Origin: an uncultured Pseudomonadota bacterium | GTDB taxonomy: Bacteria > Pseudomonadota > Gammaproteobacteria > Steroidobacterales > Steroidobacteraceae | NCBI GenBank assembly: GCA_903890265.1 | Contig: CAITAM010000071.1 | Coordinates: forward strand, 1 to 10,659 | Direction of reading: 5' to 3' | DNA: 10,659 nt | In this document: in pieces, positions 7,061 through 10,659 of the stretch | Numbering within the stretch: the first letter of the stretch is position 1 | Layout: each line of letters opens with the position of its first letter | The notes under the pieces: generated by a model | What the model was told of the DNA's origin: nothing | The model's input: only the letters and a program-made list of their open reading frames with translations | Database searches by the model: none | Translations under genes and position numbers: made by a program

Positions 7061-8122
7061 TCAGTACGCGAGCGGAAGGTTCATCCGCTTCCCGTCACGC
7101 GCCGACATGTACATGGCAATCAGCAATTCGAGTGACTTCAGCCCTTCGCGACCGTCCGTCTCGGGACGCGCCTCGCCGCGCAGGGTACTGATGACATTGT
7201 CGTAGTAGAGAGGGTGTCCAAACCCGTACACCGAGGTCGTCTGGTAGCTGGCCTCGGTAGTCCCTTCGTCCATTTCGTGTGGCTGGGAGAACTGCCAGTG
7301 CTGGATCTCGTTGACCGCCATGCCGCCGATTCTGACGGTACCCTTCTCACCGAGTATCGTGATCGAACCCTCGAAGTTCTTCGGGTAGGCGAGCATCGTC
7401 ACGTTGATCGTACCCATGGCGCCATTGCGCCACTTGAGGGCCGCCACACCCGTGTCCTCGACCTCGATGTGCCGTGCCAGCGTGCCCGTGTAGGCCATCA
7501 CGCTCTCGACAGGACCCACGATCCAGTCGAGCAGATCGACGTAATGGCTTGCCTGGTTCATGAAGGCGCCGCCATCGAATTCCCAGGTTCCGCGCCACGC
7601 CGAACTGTCGTAATACTCCTGCGGACGGCTCCAGAACACGTTGACGGACACCATGTAAATTCGGCCGAACCGGCCGGCATCCACGGCCTGCTTCAGCAGC
7701 TGAAGCGTCTTGTTGCGTCGATTCTGCTTGACCACGAACAGACGAACGCCCGCCTCGTCGCAGGCGCGGACCATGGCAAGGGCATCCTGCCACCGGGTTG
7801 CCATCGGTTTCTCGGTCATCACGTCAAGGCCCGCCTTGGCGACCTCGGTGGCCTGGGCCGGATGCAGACCACTCGGCGTGGCAAGCACGACGCAGTCAGC
7901 CGAAGTCTTGTCCAGCATCGAGGTGAGGCTGCGGTGGCCGGCGGCACCCGTTTTTTGGACAGCCGCGGCAAGCGACGCCTCGTCGACATCGCACACATCC
8001 ACGAGCTCGCATCGTCCCGCGTGCTGCTTGATTGCCTCGATATGATTCTGAGCAATACGGCCGCATCCCACGAGCGCGAAACGAATAGGGCGATCCGTTA
8101 TGGGCTTTCGGCTTACGTGCAT
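7061..8122 (-). CDS. wbpB: UDP-GlcNAc uronate 3-dehydrogenase, WbpB/WlbA type (Gfo/Idh/MocA family)
   Basis: A 353-aa NAD-dependent oxidoreductase. The Rossmann motif FALVGCGRIAQNH lies at residues 15-27, the EKP motif with the expected catalytic Lys at K105, and the His motif NQASHYVDLLDW with H193. Family members WbpB/WlbA oxidise C3 of UDP-GlcNAcA to the 3-keto sugar, with the bound NADH recycled by 2-oxoglutarate in the characterised examples. The sequence MVSVNVFWSRPQEYYDSSAW, followed by RGTWEFDGGAFMNQASHYVD, is typical of this subgroup. The start is ATG 8122, with GGAG 7 nt upstream. It lies 44 bp after the first wzz-type gene and directly before wbpD. The product is inferred from subgroup motifs and the wbpD neighbour; Gfo/Idh proteins as a whole have many substrates. 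Confidence 0.91.
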   Translation of the reverse strand: MHVSRKPITDRPIRFALVGCGRIAQNHIEAIKQHAGRCELVDVCDVDEASLAAAVQKTGAAGHRSLTSMLDKTSADCVVLATPSGLHPAQATEVAKAGLDVMTEKPMATRWQDALAMVRACDEAGVRLFVVKQNRRNKTLQLLKQAVDAGRFGRIYMVSVNVFWSRPQEYYDSSAWRGTWEFDGGAFMNQASHYVDLLDWIVGPVESVMAYTGTLARHIEVEDTGVAALKWRNGAMGTINVTMLAYPKNFEGSITILGEKGTVRIGGMAVNEIQHWQFSQPHEMDEGTTEASYQTTSVYGFGHPLYYDNVISTLRGEARPETDGREGLKSLELLIAMYMSARDGKRMNLPLAY

Positions 8123-8157
8123 CGAGACACTCCGTTACGCATGAGGACTGTAGTGCG

Positions 8158-8209
8158 AAAAAAAGGCTAGGTCAGTCGTCCCGCGCGGCCGGTGGCTGGA
8201 CCGGCGCGC
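8158..8209 (-). terminator. Possible weak terminator or attenuator after the first wzz-type gene
   Basis: On the minus strand the last codons of the wzz-type gene can form a 10-bp stem with one bulged G (8200-8209 pairing with 8183-8193, loop of 6 nt). A run of seven T (8164-8158) follows the stop codon. The spacing of about 18 nt between stem and T-run is too long for a standard intrinsic terminator, so any effect on expression of the downstream genes is speculative. Confidence 0.2.
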
Positions 8210-9045
8210 CAGAGGGTGAAAATGCAGACCAGTACGAAACCGAGAAGGGTTCCGGTAAGCGCGACGTTCGCGCGCTTTGGCCGCAGCCTGTCGCTCGGGT
8301 CGGGCGGCAGGGCATGGTCGATCGTGCGAAAGGCGTATTCCGGCGTCACCGTCGCGATCATTTTTTGCTTGAGCTGGCTCTCGATGAGCCGGCTTATGGA
8401 CGCTCGGGTCTCGACCGGTCCCGTGTTATCCAGGGCCTGCGCCAGATAGCCGGTGTACGCATCGGCCTTCACGAGCGCGCGCGTGCGCATTTCCTCGTTC
8501 AGTCGTGCCACGAGGTCGTTCGCCCACGAAGCCGCCTCGTCGCGATCGGACCAGTCCACGCTGACCAGGATCAAGCCGGTCTTCTTGTCCTTGGCCACCC
8601 CGAGCACGGCGTTGTCGAAGTAGCGCACCGTCCTCGGTACGCTGGCTTCGCGACCGGTAAAGCCGTAGAGCCAGGTGGCCGGCACGTCCCAGCGCAGGCG
8701 GAACAGCCTGTGCGGGAGATCATGGTCCGTCACGAACTTCTCGAGAAAGCCGCTGGAATGCAGCACTGCCAGCGACTCGTCGGTAAGTGAGTCCTTGGCA
8801 TCCAGATTCACGCCAGCCAGTGCCGCGAGCCCACCGAGATCGCTGAGCGCGCCCGACTTCGCGCCGGCGGCCGGCACCATCACCACCGTGGCGCGGTAAA
8901 ACTGCGTCGCGAGGAGCGCATAGGCGACCGACAGGCAGGCGACGCCGACCGTCGCCACCGCGATCCGCCAGCGGTAGCGCCACAGGGTGCGCAGGGAGTC
9001 CGCTCCAGCGACCGGATGGGTCTCAGGTACCGCCGCGCCCGCCAT
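8167..9045 (-). CDS. wzz: Chain-length determinant protein, Wzz type (first copy)
   Basis: A 292-residue polysaccharide co-polymerase with a membrane span at about 27-46, then FYRATVVMVP, a periplasmic domain (SLAVLHSSGFLEKFVTDHDL; AKDKKTGLILVSVDWSDRDE; WANDLVARLNEEMRTRALVK), the Pro-containing stretch ALPPDPSDRLRPKRA, and a C-terminal span near 260-279. It should control O-chain length together with the Wzy in this locus. It aligns along its whole length with the Wzz-type protein at 5434-6330: AKDKKTGL/AKDRKSGL, and WANDLVARLNEEMRTRAL/WANELVDRLNAEMRARAL. The frame is open to 9264, but the residues before M at 9045 are Arg/Ser-rich and not Wzz-like, so I use ATG 9045. A TTG three codons upstream is also possible. 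It follows the dehydratase after a 283-bp gap and may have its own promoter. Confidence 0.88.
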   Translation of the reverse strand: MAGAAVPETHPVAGADSLRTLWRYRWRIAVATVGVACLSVAYALLATQFYRATVVMVPAAGAKSGALSDLGGLAALAGVNLDAKDSLTDESLAVLHSSGFLEKFVTDHDLPHRLFRLRWDVPATWLYGFTGREASVPRTVRYFDNAVLGVAKDKKTGLILVSVDWSDRDEAASWANDLVARLNEEMRTRALVKADAYTGYLAQALDNTGPVETRASISRLIESQLKQKMIATVTPEYAFRTIDHALPPDPSDRLRPKRANVALTGTLLGFVLVCIFTLWRAGPATGRAGRLT

Positions 9046-9328
9046 GGCGCTCAAGCGAGGAGACCCCGACAAAACCCGTACACACGCTCGGCGCCTCCGG
9101 ACACGAATCGCCCCGCACAGTCGGCTGGCAGCCCGCGGCTCCGATCGCAGGCTCGCGACCGCTCCATGGCGGCGTGGGGATCGCAAATCAGGAAATAATT
9201 CAGGGTCTTGCTCTAGCTGACGGGAAGGAACCGGGCAATTCTCTACCACGGCGGACCGTGGCACAACCCACGCAAAGGGGCCCCGCTGGGACCGCGTCGG
9301 CCGGCTGGCGACCCGTCGTCGCTCGTCG
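9046..9328 (-). other. Intergenic region between wbpM and the first wzz-type gene
   Basis: A 283-bp stretch without a credible gene. On the minus strand it holds a short hairpin at 9279-9293 (GGTCCC/GGGGCC with one G-U pair, 3-nt loop, followed by only CCTTT), about 35 bp after the dehydratase stop, and a perfect CCACGG/CCGTGG hairpin with a 4-nt loop at 9246-9261. An AT-richer patch at about 9188-9200 could be part of a promoter for the downstream operon, but I find no convincing -35/-10 pair. No JUMPstart/ops element is recognisable. The first hairpin could be a weak terminator. Confidence 0.35.
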
Positions 9329-10659
9329 TTAAAGCGGCGTCACGTTGCTCGGAATGCGAGCCCTGTGCGCCTTGATGTCCGCCACCTTCCCGTCCGACGC
9401 CGGCACCGGCTGCCGGTCGGGCCGCTTCATCCAAACGAGGTCCTGGATGCCGGCGTCAGCGCGGTACTCATGGACCGCTTCCCGCAGGATTTCGATGGCG
9501 GCATGGCAGTCGAAGCGCCGCAAGGCAAGTGCAAGCCTGTCAAGCAGCGCCGAGACGTCGGACCACGGCAAGGCGTGCTCGACGGCGCGCAGAATCATCG
9601 GGTGTTCCGTGCCGGTCACGTTGCTGCCGATCAGGAGTTCCTCGTACAGCTTTTCGGCCGGACGAAGGCCGGTGAATTCGATCTCGATGTCGCCGTCCGG
9701 ATCCGACTCGTCGCGTACGGTGTAGCCGGACAACTGAATCATTCGGCGGGCAAGGTCCGCAATTCGGATCGGCTTGCCCATATCCAGAACGAATACGTCA
9801 CCGCCCTTCGCCATCGAACTCGCCTGGACGACGAGTTGCGAGGCTTCCGGAATGGTCATGAAATAGCGGATGACGTCGGGATGAGTCACGGTCACCGGCC
9901 CGCCGCGCTGGATCTGCTTACGGAACAGCGGCACGACCGAGCCCGACGACTCGAGTACGTTCCCGAAGCGAACCATGCAAAAGCGCGTCCGGCCGCCGCG
10001 CTGCTGCAATCCCTGGAGAACGATCTCCGAGAATCGCTTGGTCGCGCCCATCACGTTGGTCGGATTAACGGCCTTGTCCGTGGACACCAGCACAAACACC
10101 TCGACACCGCACTCGACCGCGGCCTCGGCCGCGTGCCAGGTACTGAACACGTTGTTGTGAATGCCCTCGACGAGGTTCTGCTCGACGATCGGCACGTGCT
10201 TGTAGGCCGCCGCGTGGTAGATCGTGTTGACTTCGAAACTCTGCAGAATTTCGCGCACTCGGTACTTGTGGTGGGTGTTGCCGAGCAGGGCAACGATTTC
10301 AGGAAGCAGGCCTTCTTTCTTGACCTGCTCACGCAGCTCCCGCTCAATCTCGTACAGCGCGAGCTCGGACATTTCGAGGAGCAGGAGCCGACGCGGCTGC
10401 AGCCGGATGATCTGCCGACACAGCTCGGACCCGATCGATCCGCCGGCACCGGTAACAAGCACCGTCTTGTTCAGGATGCAGGCGCCCATCAAGGCCTTGT
10501 GCGGCGGCACCGGGTCCCGCCCGAGAAGATCGGCGGGATCGATATCACGAATCTGCACGATCTGCGCGGAACCCGCCAGGATCGCCGCGATGTCCGGCAC
10601 GCTCTGGACGTGCACGCCGAGCGACTCGATCTCACGCAGGATCTCGGCGCGACGCCGGC
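9329..10659 (-). CDS. wbpM: UDP-sugar 4,6-dehydratase, WbpM/CapD type (partial, N-terminus beyond right edge)
   Basis: About 443 C-terminal codons are visible, and the frame stays open to the right edge. The residues before the GTG at 10615 (RRRAEILREIESLG) continue the domain normally, so that GTG is internal. Full-length WbpM-type proteins have about 600-670 residues, with four membrane helices at the N-terminus, which are missing here. The linker DIDPADLLGRDPV leads into the NAD-binding motif VTGAGGSIGSELCRQ. The catalytic region VSTDKAVNPTNVMGATKR has Met in place of Tyr of the YxxxK motif, as in the Ser-Met-Lys triad known for WbpM. The enzyme makes UDP-4-keto-6-deoxy sugars from UDP-GlcNAc, the route to QuiNAc, FucNAc or bacillosamine-type residues, often the first residue of the O-unit. 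The stop TAA is followed by the 283-bp gap. Confidence 0.93.
   Translation of the reverse strand, partial: RRRAEILREIESLGVHVQSVPDIAAILAGSAQIVQIRDIDPADLLGRDPVPPHKALMGACILNKTVLVTGAGGSIGSELCRQIIRLQPRRLLLLEMSELALYEIERELREQVKKEGLLPEIVALLGNTHHKYRVREILQSFEVNTIYHAAAYKHVPIVEQNLVEGIHNNVFSTWHAAEAAVECGVEVFVLVSTDKAVNPTNVMGATKRFSEIVLQGLQQRGGRTRFCMVRFGNVLESSGSVVPLFRKQIQRGGPVTVTHPDVIRYFMTIPEASQLVVQASSMAKGGDVFVLDMGKPIRIADLARRMIQLSGYTVRDESDPDGDIEIEFTGLRPAEKLYEELLIGSNVTGTEHPMILRAVEHALPWSDVSALLDRLALALRRFDCHAAIEILREAVHEYRADAGIQDLVWMKRPDRQPVPASDGKVADIKAHRARIPSNVTPL

Noticed and set aside
7214..8170. Plus-strand open frame (318 codons) opposite wbpB
   Set aside because: It shadows a well-supported dehydrogenase; composition is His/Arg-rich and no motif is visible.
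9046..9264. N-terminal extension of the first wzz-type frame
   Set aside because: Residues before M at 9045 are Arg/Ser-rich, unlike the short cytoplasmic leader of Wzz; taken as non-coding.
10613..10615. GTG at 10615 as start of the dehydratase
   Set aside because: The frame continues to the window edge with family-like sequence, and the NAD-binding domain of WbpM is preceded by more protein; the gene is cut, not short.

Overview
This 10.7 kb, GC-rich window is one stretch of a lipopolysaccharide O-antigen (or capsule-type) biosynthesis locus. Every gene I can support lies on the minus strand, so transcription runs from the right edge to the left. The gene set is that of a Gram-negative bacterium with a Wzx/Wzy/Wzz polymerisation system. 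The nearest arrangement I know is the Pseudomonas aeruginosa O5-type locus (wbpB-wbpD ... wzx-hisH-hisF-wbpG-GT, plus wbpM). A high-GC proteobacterium, probably gamma, fits, but the sequence does not fix the genus. I see no RNA gene, insertion sequence, CRISPR array or phage remnant.

Layout in order of transcription: (1) a WbpM/CapD-type UDP-sugar 4,6-dehydratase, cut by the right edge (9329-10659). (2) A 283-bp non-coding gap with two small hairpins. (3) A first Wzz-type chain-length regulator (8167-9045). (4) A WbpB/WlbA dehydrogenase (7061-8122) and a WbpD/WlbB N-acetyltransferase (6468-7055). (5) A second Wzz-type protein, clearly a paralogue of the first (5434-6330). (6) A Wzx flippase (4036-5280). 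(7) HisH and HisF-like glutaminase and ammonia-channel subunits (3425-4039, 2673-3425). (8) A Wzy-type polymerase (1378-2670). (9) A WbpG-type N-acetyl-sugar amidotransferase (202-1338). (10) The start of a GT4-type glycosyltransferase, cut by the left edge (1-215).

How they fit together: WbpB and WbpD are two steps of the route UDP-GlcNAc -> UDP-GlcNAcA -> 3-keto -> 3-amino -> 3-acetamido uronic acid. HisH, the HisF-like protein and WbpG then probably turn an N-acetyl group into an acetamidino group, with HisH releasing ammonia from glutamine. The repeat unit is assembled by glycosyltransferases (only one partly visible), exported by Wzx, polymerised by Wzy and measured by Wzz. WbpA (6-dehydrogenase), WbpE (3-aminotransferase), WbpI (2-epimerase) and the initiating transferase are not in the window. 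The HisF copy has Leu at the position of the first catalytic Asp of histidine-pathway HisF, so it belongs to the surface-sugar branch, not to histidine synthesis. The most notable points are the two Wzz paralogues, the polymerase gene lying inside the amidination module, and an unusual PGNG motif in HisH. I found no wholly new system.
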